Origin: an uncultured Ruminococcus sp.
Lineage (GTDB): Bacteria > Bacillota > Clostridia > Oscillospirales > Ruminococcaceae
Length of the DNA stretch: 20,302 nucleotides
Direction: 5' to 3'
NCBI GenBank assembly: GCA_937907215.1
Contig: CALESG010000104.1
Span: 1-20,302, forward strand
Of the stretch, positions 1-8,085 are shown piece after piece. A program made the translations under genes and the position numbers. The notes beneath the pieces were generated by a model, which saw only the letters and a program-made list of their open reading frames with translations, had not been told where the DNA came from and did no database searches. Numbering within the stretch: the stretch's first letter is position 1; the number at the start of each line of letters is the position of its first letter.

Positions 1-436
1 CCATTTCAGGTATACTCTCACCCTCCACTTCGGTAATTATGTCACCCTCTTTTATTCCGCTCTCATATGCCGGATAGCCTTCTTTAACTTCTGCTACATA
101 AAGACCAGATTCTTCATCAAACTGCACTGTAACTCCAATTCCAACCATAGTACCGGACTCCATAGTCTTCCAACTGTTATATTCATCGGCTGTAAGATAA
201 GAGGAATATGGGTCTTCAAGACCTTCTACATAACCTTTAAGAGCGCCATTCATTGCAGCTTCCTTGTCGGCTGCCTTGTAATAATTATCATTTACGTATT
301 TTTCAAGCTCTATAAGATTTGATTTAGACTCAATCTCACTTTCAAGTTTAAAGTTTTTTACACAAAGTGCAATTGAACTCGCTATAAATATTACCAAAAC
401 ACCAGTCAAAATTCTGATTTTGCGTCTGCTTTCCAA
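1..436 (-). CDS. S41 family C-terminal processing peptidase, N-terminal part (cut by window edge)
   Basis: Only the first ~145 residues are in the window; the catalytic Ser/Lys region would lie beyond base 1. Translation on the minus strand gives a short basic N-terminus (ESRRKIR), one hydrophobic anchor (about residues 8-25), a helical region with GLEDPYSSYLT, typical of the segment before the PDZ domain in CtpA-type proteases, and then the start of a PDZ domain (MVGIGVTVQ ... GIKEGDIITEVEG). The family is membrane-anchored with its domain outside the cell and trims secreted or wall proteins. I chose the TTG at 436, which has an AAAGG ribosome site 10 bases upstream; an in-frame GTG at 445 sits too close to that site. 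It is the last gene of a ftsE-ftsX-M23-ctp order common in Clostridia, but an intrinsic terminator separates it from the M23 gene. The family call is firm; the start is likely. Confidence 0.87.
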   Translation of the reverse strand, partial: MESRRKIRILTGVLVIFIASSIALCVKNFKLESEIESKSNLIELEKYVNDNYYKAADKEAAMNGALKGYVEGLEDPYSSYLTADEYNSWKTMESGTMVGIGVTVQFDEESGLYVAEVKEGYPAYESGIKEGDIITEVEGESIPEM

Positions 437-454
437 TTCTACCACACCTTTCTT

Positions 455-495
455 AAAAAAGGCAGAGGACACTATCTATCCACTGCCTTTTTATT
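455..495 (-). terminator. Intrinsic terminator between the M23 gene and the S41 protease gene
   Basis: The arms 456-465 (AAAAAGGCAG on plus) and 483-492 (CTGCCTTTTT) pair over 10 bp. After one mismatch, three more pairs form (467-469 with 479-481). Read on the minus strand the hairpin ends in a run of T and lies just downstream of the M23 stop codon (539) and just upstream of the protease ribosome site. The A and T flanks also make it a possible plus-strand terminator. Confidence 0.75.
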
Positions 496-538
496 ATTCT
501 ATACACTAAATCTTAAAAATATGTATTTTACGAAATTA

Positions 539-2095
539 TCAATAAAGATACTGTTCAGGGTCTACTCTGTTGCCGTTTACTCTAACTTCAAAGTGCAGAT
601 GCGGACCAGTTGAAAAACCGGTTGAACCAACGTATCCAAGTGTCTGTCCCTGAGAAACAGTCTGACCACTTGAAACTGCAACAGATGACATATGAGCATA
701 CAATGTTGAATAGCCATCGCTGTGCTGTACGATAACATAATTTCCGTAACCACCACCGCAGCCGCAGCTTGATGATTTACCGTAATCATGTGGACAACCA
801 GTAACTACACTTATTACAGTACCGCTCATTGATGCAACTACAGATGCTCCTGCTATTCCGCCGCTTGAAATATCAATTCCACTATGATGTGTACCCCACC
901 TTGGACCGAATCCACTTGTAAGGGTATAAAATCCAGGACATGGCCAACCGAAATATGATGATGGTGCCGGATCTGGTTCAGGTGGAGTTGTCTGTGGTGG
1001 TTCTGTTTGCGGTGGATCTGTCTGAGGTGGATTTGTCTGTGGCGGCTGTGTTTGTTTAGTCTGTGTAGTTGTCTGCTTAGGCGGCTTTGTTTGCTGTGTT
1101 GGCGGCTTTGTTTGTTGTGTGCCATTGCTGCTGCTGCCATTATTATTGCTGCTGCTGCTATTGCCACTATTACCACTGCTATTGCCACTATTGTTTTGTG
1201 AACCGGAATTGCCATTATTACCGTAACTCGGTTTTGTTGATGGCTTTGTACTAGCAGCTGCTTCCTGTTCTTTACGAATCCTTTCAGCCTCAAGAATAGC
1301 ATCTAATATTCTCTGATCCTCTTCTTCAAGCTCCAGATTTGCAGATTCCAAACCAGCTATATCTTCATTGAGCATAGCCTGCTTTTCTTCAAGAATACTT
1401 GAATATTCAACAGATTCTTCAAAATCACTTTGAAGCTGTGCAATTGCACTCTTAAGCTCATCTCTGGTTTTCTTATGTTCTTCAAGCTGAGCATTAAGCT
1501 CATTCTGCTTTTCTTCAAGATGTGACTTTTCCTTATTACGCTCAATAAGTTGATCCTTAAGACCATTTACAAGGTCATTGTCATGCTTTGCGATTCTTGA
1601 AATAAGGTCATATTTTGAAAGAAAATCAAAGAAATCTGTTGCACCTACAAGTGCAGATGCCAAGCTATCATTGCCGTTTACATACATTGCACGAACACGC
1701 TTTTTAAATTCCTTAAGATCTTCGTCTATTTCCACCTGCATATCAGCGATTTTCGATTCAGTAGCAGAAATTTCTTTCTGTGTATCATCAATTTCTCCGC
1801 TGACTCTCTTAAGCTGTTCGTCAACTATGGTGATATTTTCTTCCTGAAGTTTTATCTTATCAGTAAGAGTGTTTTGATAATCAGATGCCTCAGCCTTATC
1901 CTTGCCAATATCTTCAAGTTTCTTCTGCATATCAGCTATCTGTGCATCATTTTCTTCCTTTTGTGACTGAAGTTCTGAAGATGCCCATGCATATACAGGT
2001 TCTTCCTGCCACATATCCTTACAGTAAACACTTCCAGCCAGAATTGTTATACTGAGTACCGCACTTGCAATACGTAACAATTTTTTATTCTGCAT
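539..2095 (-). CDS. EnvC-like coiled-coil murein hydrolase/activator with M23 peptidase domain
   Basis: 518 residues. Residues 1-25 form a signal peptide (KKLLR followed by a hydrophobic stretch); 40-275 are heptad-rich Glu/Lys/Gln coiled coil, as in EnvC/PcsB proteins that dock on FtsX. Residues 291-326 are an Asn/Ser/Gly-rich linker and 327-378 a Thr/Gln/Pro linker with four PPQT-X repeats. The C-terminal M23 (LytM) domain spans about 383-518 and keeps the zinc ligands: H404 and D408 in HSGID, and H499/H501 in HLHFEV, with H468 in YAH. An active endopeptidase is therefore plausible, unlike EnvC itself, which lacks the ligands. It follows ftsX by 31 bases, as expected for an FtsEX-driven wall hydrolase. 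The ATG at 2095 is the only sensible start, yet the Shine-Dalgarno site is 24 bases away with a hairpin in between (listed separately). The partnership with FtsX is inferred from gene order. Confidence 0.92.
   Translation of the reverse strand: MQNKKLLRIASAVLSITILAGSVYCKDMWQEEPVYAWASSELQSQKEENDAQIADMQKKLEDIGKDKAEASDYQNTLTDKIKLQEENITIVDEQLKRVSGEIDDTQKEISATESKIADMQVEIDEDLKEFKKRVRAMYVNGNDSLASALVGATDFFDFLSKYDLISRIAKHDNDLVNGLKDQLIERNKEKSHLEEKQNELNAQLEEHKKTRDELKSAIAQLQSDFEESVEYSSILEEKQAMLNEDIAGLESANLELEEEDQRILDAILEAERIRKEQEAAASTKPSTKPSYGNNGNSGSQNNSGNSSGNSGNSSSSNNNGSSSNGTQQTKPPTQQTKPPKQTTTQTKQTQPPQTNPPQTDPPQTEPPQTTPPEPDPAPSSYFGWPCPGFYTLTSGFGPRWGTHHSGIDISSGGIAGASVVASMSGTVISVVTGCPHDYGKSSSCGCGGGYGNYVIVQHSDGYSTLYAHMSSVAVSSGQTVSQGQTLGYVGSTGFSTGPHLHFEVRVNGNRVDPEQYLY
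986..1045 (-). repeat. Four 15-bp tandem repeats in the linker of the M23 gene
   Basis: The repeats encode residues 351-370 as PPQTN, PPQTD, PPQTE and PPQTT. The unit length is 15 bp with a few substitutions per copy, so the linker could expand or shrink by slippage without shifting the frame. Confidence 0.75.
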
Positions 2096-2100
2096 AATTT

Positions 2101-2127
2101 TTTCGCTTTATGCGAAATGCCTCCTTT
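2101..2127 (-). promoter_or_regulatory. Shine-Dalgarno site plus spacer hairpin before the M23 start codon
   Basis: On the minus strand an AAAGGAGG site (2120-2127) overlaps the last base of the ftsX stop codon region. It is followed by CA and then a perfect 6-bp hairpin (arms 2112-2117 and 2101-2106, loop 2107-2111), then AAATT and the ATG. The linear spacing is 24 bases, far too long; with the 17-base hairpin folded out it is 7 bases, which is ideal. Confidence 0.7.
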
Positions 2128-3032
2128 CAGACATTCAAATGCTTACGAGTTGAAAATACAGTTCCTAACGCCCCAAAGAAAGTTCCTGCTACAAGGTAAG
2201 CTAAAATTACTGGTAATGCAACATCCCCGAATTTTACAATGCTCGTCATCCCAAAAATTGCCATCACATTTGTCCCCTGTGTGAGCAGATTAACAAGTGC
2301 ATCATAACTAAGCCATGTTACAACAAGTGCAACTATTCCCGCAAAAAAACCGGTGAGCATACCTTCCACAAAAAACGGTATACGTATAAATAAATTAGTT
2401 GCACCTACGTATTTCATAATCTGAATTTCCGCACGGCGTGCAAACACACTTGCTTTAGTAGTATTGGCAATAATTACTAATGAAATAATAATAAGTGCTA
2501 AAATAATAACACCGCATATTATAGTAATGATATGTCTGAATTCCATAAGAGTATTTACAAAATCCATAGGAGCTCTTATTTTTTCAACATGCTGCATCGT
2601 ATTTATCTGTGCAAGCGTATCTTCAATTGTACTTATATCCTTGACCTTTATACGATAAGCATCTATCAAAGGGTTGTCCTCACCAAGCGATTCAAACACC
2701 ATCTCATAATCAGACATATTACCTTTTAAGTCTTCAAAAGCTTCTTCCTTTGAATAAAACTTTGCTTCAGCTACATTATCCATACGGATAAGTTCTCCGT
2801 ACAGTTCGCTGACTTCCATATCAGTTGTACCTTCCTGAAGATACACGATAACTTCATTTTTATTTTCAACGCCGCCGATCATTGATGAAATATTTATGGA
2901 AACAAGGACGGAAAGTCCAACCAAAAGCAGCGATATAAGAAGCACGCAAAAAGATGCGAACGCCATCATTTTGTTTTTCCATATGTTTTCAACACCCTGA
3001 CCCAGCAGGTATCGTACACCACTAGCTCTCAT
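2127..3032 (-). CDS. ftsX: Cell division ABC transporter permease FtsX
   Basis: 301 residues, normal for FtsX. There are four membrane segments: about 24-46, 168-190, 221-242 and 271-294. A large extracellular loop lies between the first two (50-165) and carries the FtsX ectodomain pattern (VIVYLQEGTT and the conserved SKEEAFEDLK segment). The cytoplasmic loop ARRAEIQIMKYVGAT after the second segment is the FtsE-coupling signature. FtsX transmits ATP hydrolysis by FtsE to a wall hydrolase or activator, here probably the M23 protein encoded next. Its ATG overlaps the ftsE stop by 11 bases and its GGAGG ribosome site lies inside the last ftsE codons, so the two are translationally coupled. Confidence 0.95.
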   Translation of the reverse strand: MRASGVRYLLGQGVENIWKNKMMAFASFCVLLISLLLVGLSVLVSINISSMIGGVENKNEVIVYLQEGTTDMEVSELYGELIRMDNVAEAKFYSKEEAFEDLKGNMSDYEMVFESLGEDNPLIDAYRIKVKDISTIEDTLAQINTMQHVEKIRAPMDFVNTLMEFRHIITIICGVIILALIIISLVIIANTTKASVFARRAEIQIMKYVGATNLFIRIPFFVEGMLTGFFAGIVALVVTWLSYDALVNLLTQGTNVMAIFGMTSIVKFGDVALPVILAYLVAGTFFGALGTVFSTRKHLNV

Positions 3033-3711
3033 TTATAAGATTGCCTCCAACAATTTCATCAAATACTATTTCTCCCTGATTGATGTTGATAATTCGTCCG
3101 CCAAAGTGACGAACAAGACTATGCTCATGTGTCACCATAAGAATAGTAGTACCTATCTCATTGATACTTTGGAGCAATTCCATTATTTCATACGACAACT
3201 CAGGGTCAATATTTCCTGTCGGCTCATCAGCAATTATAAGCTGAGGGTCATTTACAAGTGCACGTGCTATTGCAACACGCTGCATCTCGCCGCCTGATAA
3301 TTCATTTGGATAATTTTTTTCTTTATCCGAAAGTCCTACCAACTTTATAACATATGGTACACGCTTTTTTATGTACTTGGGCGGAGCATCAACAACTCTC
3401 AAAACGAATGCTATATTCTCATAAACAGTCATAGACGGAATAAGTCTGAAGTCTTGAAATACAAATCCAATAGTTCGTCGCAATGCCGGAACACGGCGGC
3501 GGCGAAGCTTATTCAAATTATAACCGTTTACATATATAGAACCGCTGCTTGGGTCTATCTCCTTTAAAATAAGTTTGATCATAGTACTTTTGCCTGCACC
3601 GGACGGACCGACTACAAAAGCAAAGTCACCATCATTTATTTTTAAATTGACATGATGCAGTGCATCTACTCCACCAGAGTAGACCACCGAAACATCTCTC
3701 ATCTCTATCAT
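3022..3711 (-). CDS. ftsE: Cell division ATP-binding protein FtsE
   Basis: 229 residues. It is a complete ABC ATPase: Walker A GPSGAGKST (35-43), Q-loop Q86 in FVFQDFRL, signature LSGGE (138-142), Walker B LIIADEP with D162/E163, and H-loop H195. The FQDFRLI sequence after Walker A is typical of FtsE. It acts at the inner face of the membrane as a dimer with FtsX. The ATG at 3711 has an AAAGGA site about 14 bases upstream, rather far. Only 51 bases separate it from the upstream regulator gene and no promoter is obvious there, so it probably shares that gene's transcript. Confidence 0.96.
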   Translation of the reverse strand: MIEMRDVSVVYSGGVDALHHVNLKINDGDFAFVVGPSGAGKSTMIKLILKEIDPSSGSIYVNGYNLNKLRRRRVPALRRTIGFVFQDFRLIPSMTVYENIAFVLRVVDAPPKYIKKRVPYVIKLVGLSDKEKNYPNELSGGEMQRVAIARALVNDPQLIIADEPTGNIDPELSYEIMELLQSINEIGTTILMVTHEHSLVRHFGGRIININQGEIVFDEIVGGNLINES

Positions 3712-3762
3712 GGCTTTAAATCATTCCTTTCACAGAACAGACTATTGCCTTGATTTTAAACA

Positions 3763-4848
3763 TTAGAACTTTGCAGGATTTGCTGACAGATAACGCTTAA
3801 CCATAAGTGCAATCTTAAAAATAATTGCATGGTCAAACTCACGCAGATCAAGACCTGTAAGCTTTTTGATTTTTTCAAGGCGGTACACCAATGTATTTCG
3901 ATGTACAAAAAGTTTACGAGAAGTTTCAGACACATTCAGGTTATTCTCAAAAAATTTCTGAATAGTAAACAGCGTTTCATGATCGAGTGACTCAATACTG
4001 CCTCTCTTGAATACTTCCTTAAGGAAAGTTTCACAAAGTGTTGTTGGCAAATTGTAAATAAGACGTGCGATACCTAGATTGTCATAACTCATAATAGATT
4101 CATTTGTATCAAACACCTTGCCTACTTCAATAGCCATCTGTGCTTCCTTGAAAGAACGTGACAATTCCTTTATGTTATTTACTATTGTACCAATTCCTAC
4201 ATTTACACGAGTATAGAATTCACTGCTGAGTGTATCAGCTATAGAACGTGCAAGCTTCTCAAGATCCTTTACCTCAACGCTGCCCTTGATCTCCTTAACA
4301 AGAACAATATCGGATTCAGAAATTGTAAATACAAAGTCCTTGTTTTTATCAGGAAACAGATTCTGTATAACATCATATGCTGAAACTTCATTTGCAGATA
4401 TAATTCTGATAAGCAGAACTACACGGCTTACCTCTGCATTAAAATGAAGCTCACGTGCTTTTATAACAATATCGCCAGGCAATACATTATCAAGCACAAC
4501 ATTCTTTATAAAATTGTTTCTGTCATATTTTTCATCATAATACTGTTTTATATTATAAAGTGCAATAGCCAGAATATTTGCATACTTAGCTGCTGATTCG
4601 TCTGTTCCTTCAACAAAAACCGCATACTCCGGCTTGGTATGTGAACCAAATGGCTTATAAGTATATCCGTCACGTATAAATATGTCATGAACATCACTCA
4701 AATCAAGTGATACAAATTCATTTGTAGTGCCGATCTTTGTAAGATCGCTGCAGGCAATAATTGTAGCTGTATCATCTACTATGCCTATAGTAGCATCTAT
4801 TGTATCACGCATCTGGTGAATAAGACTCTGAAATAATCTGTTTGACAT
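3763..4848 (-). CDS. PucR/CdaR-family transcriptional regulator
   Basis: 361 residues. The C-terminal 291-352 region (KFFENNLNVSETSRKLFVHR, then NTLVYRLEKI) is the helix-turn-helix of the PucR/CdaR (HTH_30) family. About 200-285 resembles the GGDEF-like middle domain of CdaR proteins (VNVGIGTIVNNIKELSRSF). The first ~110 residues look like a small sensor domain; I cannot assign its ligand. Family members usually activate catabolic genes in response to sugar acids or nucleobases, but no such genes are near. Here it precedes ftsEX on the same strand by 51 bases. An AAAGGA ribosome site precedes the ATG. Its promoter lacks a good -35 and has palindromes upstream, which fits activator or autoregulatory control, but this is inference. 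Confidence 0.88.
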   Translation of the reverse strand: MSNRLFQSLIHQMRDTIDATIGIVDDTATIIACSDLTKIGTTNEFVSLDLSDVHDIFIRDGYTYKPFGSHTKPEYAVFVEGTDESAAKYANILAIALYNIKQYYDEKYDRNNFIKNVVLDNVLPGDIVIKARELHFNAEVSRVVLLIRIISANEVSAYDVIQNLFPDKNKDFVFTISESDIVLVKEIKGSVEVKDLEKLARSIADTLSSEFYTRVNVGIGTIVNNIKELSRSFKEAQMAIEVGKVFDTNESIMSYDNLGIARLIYNLPTTLCETFLKEVFKRGSIESLDHETLFTIQKFFENNLNVSETSRKLFVHRNTLVYRLEKIKKLTGLDLREFDHAIIFKIALMVKRYLSANPAKF

Positions 4849-4884
4849 GAAAAACTTCCTTTCATTTTACTGTGGAAATTGCTC

Positions 4885-4893
4885 ATTATAACA
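4885..4893 (-). promoter_or_regulatory. Extended -10 promoter of the PucR-like gene (and probably ftsEX)
   Basis: On the minus strand TGTTATAAT (TATAAT at 4885-4890) lies 37 bases before the ATG at 4848. The expected -35 position reads AGCTTT, a poor match, so the promoter would rely on the extended -10 or an activator. Confidence 0.6.
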
Positions 4894-4926
4894 GCATCTT
4901 CCCACTTAAAGCTGCAACTCAACTTA

Positions 4927-4994
4927 TTACAAATTGTAACACATTTAAAAAAATAATGTATGAACTATTTGTTAACTTTCAAATTGATTAACAA
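4927..4994. promoter_or_regulatory. Two inverted repeats upstream of the PucR-like gene promoter
   Basis: TTACAA-A-TTGTAA (4927-4939) is a perfect 6+1+6 palindrome. Another pair, TTGTTAA (4969-4975) and TTAACAA (4988-4994), has a 12-base spacer. Both lie upstream of the -10 element in an otherwise A/T-rich gap, at about -45 to -110. They are candidate operators; no protein can be assigned from sequence alone. Confidence 0.35.
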
Positions 4995-5051
4995 CAACAC
5001 CTTATTTTTTCTTATTTATTCCATTGTACTTACACAATACAATTACATATT

Positions 5052-6743
5052 TTACATTCTTTCAGGACAATCTATCTTCAAAATTCTCAATGTATTATAA
5101 AGTGTTTGCCTTGCTGCATCACAAAGAAGAAGTCTTGCTTGCATAAGCTCCGGTGTTTCTGCGTTCTTTACGCTGCAAGCATCATAAAATTTATGAAAAA
5201 GATTTGCAAGTTCTGAAGCATACTTTGTAATTTTAGATGGGTCATAAGCCTTTGCAGCACTGTCAACTTCAACAGGCAATGCAGCAATATGACGTATAAG
5301 TTCTATTTCCTGAGGCTTATCAAGCATATCAAGGAATAACTTGTCCGCATCTTCTAAAGACACGCTGTTTTCTGCAAGAGTGCGAATAATACTGCAAATT
5401 CTTGCATGAGCATACTGAACATAATAAACAGGATTCTGAGATGATTTTTCAACAGCAAGGTCAAGGTCAAATTCAAAATGTGAATTTGCTTCTCTTGTAT
5501 TAAAGAAAAATCTTGCGGCATCGATTGGAATTTCGTCAAGCAATGTAACGAGTGTAATTGCCTTTCCGCTTCTTTTAGAAAGCTTTACTACCTCACCGTC
5601 ACGCATAAGCATAACCATCTGCATAAGTACAACATCAAGCTTGTCAGCAGGTGCATCAAGTGCAGTCAGTGCTGCTTTAAGTCTTGGTACATATCCATGA
5701 TGATCAGCACCAAGAATATCTATAGCTTTATCATAATTACGTGTTACCAGCTTATCATAATGATATGCAATATCAGGAACTATATAAGTTGGAATACCGT
5801 TTGCACGAACCAGAACAAAATCCTTGTCCGCACCAAACTCTGTAGCTTTAAACCATACCGCTCCGTCCTGCTCATATGTATAGCCCTTTTCAGTAAGCTT
5901 ATCCACAACTTTTTTAACACTTCCATTTTTATGAAGTGTGCTTTCGCTGAACCAGTTATCATATACAATACGATATTTTTTAAGGTCACGTTCAAGACCT
6001 GATATATTTTTTGGAAGAGCAAATGCAACAAGTGCATTTCTTCTTTCCTTTGAATCGGAATCAACATAACGGTCACCGAACTCTTTGATGAAGTTTTCAG
6101 CGTGTTCTGTAATATCTGCACCATGATATGCATCTTCAGGCATTTCTACAGATGGATCAAAATGCTGCAAATAACGCACTTCAAGAGAAGTTGCAAATTT
6201 TTCAATTTGATTGCCGGCATCATTTATATAAAATTCTCTTTGAGTATCATATCCTGCCCAAAGAAGAATCTCAGCAAGACTATCACCAAGCGCACCACCT
6301 CTTGCGTTGCCAACGTGCATAGGACCTGTTGGATTTGCAGAAACAAATTCTACCAACACACGCTTGCCGACACCTGTATCTGTTTTGCCGTAATTTTCCT
6401 TTTCAGAAAGAACATTTTGAACTACTCCTGAAAACCAACTTCTTCTAAGGAAAAAGTTTATAAAACCAGGACCGGCTATTTCAGTACGTTCAAAACAGCT
6501 TCCATCAAGAATCAATTCATCACATATAAGGGCTGCAATATTTCTAGGCGGCATGTGGAATGCTTTGGCACTTACCATAGCAAGATTTGTTGCAAAATCT
6601 CCGTGTGTTTTATCAGCCGGAATTTCAATTTTAAATGCGGGAACAGGTTCGGACGGAACTTTGCCGTCTGCAACAAGACGTCCCACAGCATCAAGCAGCA
6701 GTCCATACAGCTCATCTGAGGCGAGCTTTATACAATTTGACAT
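5052..6743 (-). CDS. argS: Arginyl-tRNA synthetase
   Basis: 563 residues, the usual length. The order is the N-terminal Add-1 domain (about 1-100), the class I catalytic core with the HIGH-equivalent HVGNAR (143-148) preceded by SANPTGP, and the degenerate KMSKS-equivalent VKLSKRSG (386-393), where ArgRS typically lacks a canonical signature. The C-terminal DALR anticodon-binding helical domain (about 435-563) contains YVQYAHARICS. It charges tRNA-Arg with arginine and needs the tRNA for activation. An AAAGAGGAA ribosome site precedes the ATG. It lies 53 bases after a DUF1934 gene, the same pairing as ywiB-argS in Bacillus subtilis. No convincing terminator follows its stop. Confidence 0.97.
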   Translation of the reverse strand: MSNCIKLASDELYGLLLDAVGRLVADGKVPSEPVPAFKIEIPADKTHGDFATNLAMVSAKAFHMPPRNIAALICDELILDGSCFERTEIAGPGFINFFLRRSWFSGVVQNVLSEKENYGKTDTGVGKRVLVEFVSANPTGPMHVGNARGGALGDSLAEILLWAGYDTQREFYINDAGNQIEKFATSLEVRYLQHFDPSVEMPEDAYHGADITEHAENFIKEFGDRYVDSDSKERRNALVAFALPKNISGLERDLKKYRIVYDNWFSESTLHKNGSVKKVVDKLTEKGYTYEQDGAVWFKATEFGADKDFVLVRANGIPTYIVPDIAYHYDKLVTRNYDKAIDILGADHHGYVPRLKAALTALDAPADKLDVVLMQMVMLMRDGEVVKLSKRSGKAITLVTLLDEIPIDAARFFFNTREANSHFEFDLDLAVEKSSQNPVYYVQYAHARICSIIRTLAENSVSLEDADKLFLDMLDKPQEIELIRHIAALPVEVDSAAKAYDPSKITKYASELANLFHKFYDACSVKNAETPELMQARLLLCDAARQTLYNTLRILKIDCPERM

Positions 6744-6796
6744 TTTTTTATTCCTCTTTCTTATTACTATTACTTCTTTATAATATTATAATATTT

Positions 6797-7225
6797 TTAT
6801 GAATTTTCAGGATAAACGTCCAGATAAATTTCATTATCGGAAATATATGAAGTATTCACATCAATAGTATATTTTAAATAAAGGCTTCCTCCGCCTTCAA
6901 ACAACTTGTTTGATATTTTATGTGTAAATATTCCTACTGACAGTCCTCCATATGGCGTACCATAAAGACAATGATGTTTCTTTCCTGTTTCAATTACAAG
7001 ATTTGCATTTGCTGTACCACGACGTTGTATAGACACGATTTTTTCACCTTCAGCGGTAATTGTTGTTGTCGCTCCGTCAAAGCCTGTAGCATCAGACTCT
7101 TCATAGCTTATCAAAAAACTGCTTCCATTTTTCTCGATAGTACCATATGTAAGCAGTTCCGTTTCAGAACGTTCGCCGTCATATTCAAGTACAGTTCGCA
7201 TCTTCAACTGAACTTTCTGCTTCAT
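6797..7225 (-). CDS. DUF1934 family protein (YwiB-like)
   Basis: 142 residues, no signal peptide or membrane segment. Alternating beta-strand pattern throughout and the features of DUF1934: an N-terminal basic QKVQLKMRTV, then LTYGTIEKNGSSFLISYEES, GLSVGIFTHKISN near residue 100, and the C-terminal LYLKYTIDVN. Family members are small calycin-like beta-barrels of unknown function, usually beside argS, as here. A strong GGAAGGAG site precedes the ATG, 15 bases after the murI stop, so it belongs to the ddl-murI-DUF1934-argS unit. The ligand or activity is unknown. Confidence 0.85.
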   Translation of the reverse strand: MKQKVQLKMRTVLEYDGERSETELLTYGTIEKNGSSFLISYEESDATGFDGATTTITAEGEKIVSIQRRGTANANLVIETGKKHHCLYGTPYGGLSVGIFTHKISNKLFEGGGSLYLKYTIDVNTSYISDNEIYLDVYPENS

Positions 7226-7240
7226 TCTGTACTCCTTCCC

Positions 7241-8062
7241 TCAGAAATCACTTCTGAACACATCGCCATGCACATTTTCATGGAGAAAATTCACTGCATT
7301 CTCTTCAAACATTTCAGTGCTGTCACTTACATAATATGTATTTTTGCCCTTTTCATTTCTATCACTCAAAAGCCCAAGTTCATCAAGATGCCGTTTCGTA
7401 AATTTTGCAGCTTCTGCACCGGCAGAAACAAGAACAACATCCTTACCCATAATATCACCTATAAGGTCGGCAATAACAGGATAATGTGTACAGCCCAAAA
7501 TGAGAACATCAACATTTTCATTTTTTACCGGTGTAAGATACTCTTCAGCCACAAGTCTTGTAACCGGATTATTGAAATCAGTATATCCATTTTCAACAAG
7601 ATGAACAAACAGCGGACAAGCTTGCGGTACTACCATTACTTCAGGATGAGTATTTGCAATAGCATGAATATAGCTGCCGCTTTTTATAGTTGCCGGAGTG
7701 CCTATAAGACCTATTCTTTTATTTTTTGTAGCTTTACAAGCAGCTTCAATAGCCGGTGCTATAACTCCAGTAAACGGCATATCTGTAACTATCGGGGTAT
7801 CCAAAGCAACAGAACTTACTGTACCGCATGCAGCTATTATCATTTTTATCTTATGCTGTTTTAAAAACGCAACATCTTCAGTTGCATATCTCAAAATAGT
7901 TTCACGGCTTCTGCTTCCATAAGGAATTCTTGCTGTATCTCCAAAATAAATTATATTCTCATTAGGAAGTATTCTGTTTAGCTCTTTAACTGCTGTAAGT
8001 CCGCCCATACCGGAGTCAAAAACTCCTATGGCGTAATCTTTAATATTTTCTTTATCTGCCAA
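7241..8062 (-). CDS. murI: Glutamate racemase
   Basis: 273 residues from the TTG at 8062. It interconverts L- and D-glutamate for peptidoglycan. The N-terminal half has GVFDSGMGGLT with the conserved Asp-Ser, the YFGDTARIPYG substrate loop, and the first catalytic Cys in AACGTVSS; the C-terminal half has the second catalytic Cys in LGCTHYP. The first Cys motif reads CGT instead of the usual CNT. Start choice: AGAGGAGAA lies 7 bases before the TTG at 8062, giving a product starting ADKENIKDYAIGVFD, a normal leader length. An ATG at 8086 overlapping the ddl stop (TGATG) and a TTG at 8089 are in frame but lack a ribosome site. It is coupled to ddl upstream, a logical pair of D-amino-acid enzymes. 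Confidence 0.93.
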   Translation of the reverse strand: MADKENIKDYAIGVFDSGMGGLTAVKELNRILPNENIIYFGDTARIPYGSRSRETILRYATEDVAFLKQHKIKMIIAACGTVSSVALDTPIVTDMPFTGVIAPAIEAACKATKNKRIGLIGTPATIKSGSYIHAIANTHPEVMVVPQACPLFVHLVENGYTDFNNPVTRLVAEEYLTPVKNENVDVLILGCTHYPVIADLIGDIMGKDVVLVSAGAEAAKFTKRHLDELGLLSDRNEKGKNTYYVSDSTEMFEENAVNFLHENVHGDVFRSDF

Positions 8063-8085
8063 ATCAGTTCTCCTCTCTGGAATCA

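Noticed and set aside
5020..5051. Possible terminator after argS (ATTGTA/TACAAT)
   Set aside because: Only six weak pairs and no T run on the minus strand; not enough to call.
6971..7864. 297-residue open frame on the plus strand
   Set aside because: It is antisense to the DUF1934 gene and murI, is rich in Cys/Phe/His/Ile with no family features, and has no ribosome site.
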